Assembly (NCBI RefSeq): GCF_030378065.1
Contig: NZ_JAUCGJ010000011.1
Location: 1 to 64,000, forward strand
Direction of reading: 5' to 3'
DNA from: Candidatus Venteria ishoeyi
GTDB lineage: Bacteria; Pseudomonadota; Gammaproteobacteria; Beggiatoales; Beggiatoaceae
Length of the DNA stretch: 64,000 nucleotides
Positions within the stretch are counted from its first letter, which is position 1, and every line of letters begins with the position of its first letter. The translations under genes were made by a program, and so were the position numbers. Below, one piece after another: positions 63,909 through 64,000 of this stretch. The notes beneath the pieces were generated by a model that saw only the letters and a list, made by a program, of their open reading frames with translations, was not told where the DNA came from and ran no database searches.

Positions 63909-64000
63909 TTATGTAATACGAATATAGCCACCGGGAGCGCTATCGACCTTACCCTGCAACTCTAATATTAATAGCATGGAGGAAACTGCATCCGCCGTCA
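63909..64000 (-). CDS. dprA: DprA, C-terminal end (partial)
   Basis: The last 30 codons of a gene that continues beyond the window: TADAVSSMLLILELQGKVDS, then APGGYIRIT. This is the winged-helix C-terminal domain of DprA (LELxGxV...GGxYxR), which loads RecA on incoming single-stranded DNA in transformation. It ends 10 bp before smg. Confidence 0.85.
   Translation of the reverse strand, partial: TADAVSSMLLILELQGKVDSAPGGYIRIT

Overview
The window looks like chromosome from a gammaproteobacterium. The evidence is pal-cpoB, bamC, a DarP homologue, dprA-smg-topA, ntrB-ntrC, UbiH-type hydroxylase, grxD, cobalamin-dependent metH and metG with a C-terminal tRNA-binding domain. The mix of moderate GC, many exported pentapeptide-repeat proteins, a DUF928-like protein, a STAND NTPase with a small helical adaptor domain, a CHASE2 cyclase and abundant dispersed palindromic repeats recalls sulfur-oxidising Thiotrichales (Beggiatoaceae/Thiotrichaceae). 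That placement is inference, not proof.

Layout. 0.4-1.2 kb: a PIN-domain toxin-antitoxin pair and a decayed PIN gene. 1.5-5.2 kb: exported pentapeptide proteins, a small Cys-rich secreted protein, then pal-cpoB without the usual tolQRAB. 5.2-7.2 kb: a fructosamine-kinase-like protein and a DUF928-like exported protein. 7.3-9.2 kb: an ATPase plus TOPRIM-like two-gene cassette. 9.3-16.7 kb: metG, two translationally coupled hybrid signalling kinases, a third exported pentapeptide protein and a 45-residue membrane protein. 17.5-21.9 kb: pgsA-rsmH and ntrBC with an NtrC-type box. 22.5-27.3 kb: a STAND/TPR protein, a Kef-type antiporter and a BFD-like protein. 27.7-35.7 kb: trpDC, a CHASE2 class III cyclase, darP, an array of hairpins, and valS. 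35.8-45 kb: metH, a methyltransferase with a Crp/Fnr regulator, PP2C phosphatase, grxD and parC. 45-54.3 kb: a CBS-permease-CBS operon, moeB-like, amidase, TAP-like hydrolase, UbiH-like and bamC. 54.3-59.5 kb: an accessory block of exported proteins. 59.6-64 kb: dapA, relBE-like, topA, smg and the end of dprA.

The most striking feature is in the accessory block lying between dapA and bamC, which are neighbours in many gammaproteobacteria. Two tandem exported FGE/C-type-lectin-fold genes (57550-58356 and 58519-59346) are identical on both sides of a 72-nt segment but differ there at 23 positions. Of these, 22 fall at codon positions 1 or 2, and 20 involve an adenine in one copy on the coding strand. 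This is the signature of variable regions written by a diversity-generating retroelement. No reverse transcriptase or template repeat lies in the window, so the targets would be served in trans. Three further exported proteins of unknown family lie downstream on the same strand.

A second theme is a dispersed, fully palindromic ~165-bp MITE-like element, with six near-full copies and several internally deleted ones. Its ends often contain the stop codon, or the last codons, of the adjacent gene, and its two ends co-vary. A second 33-35-bp hairpin family (AGACCTGACAGG-type) also shows paired changes.
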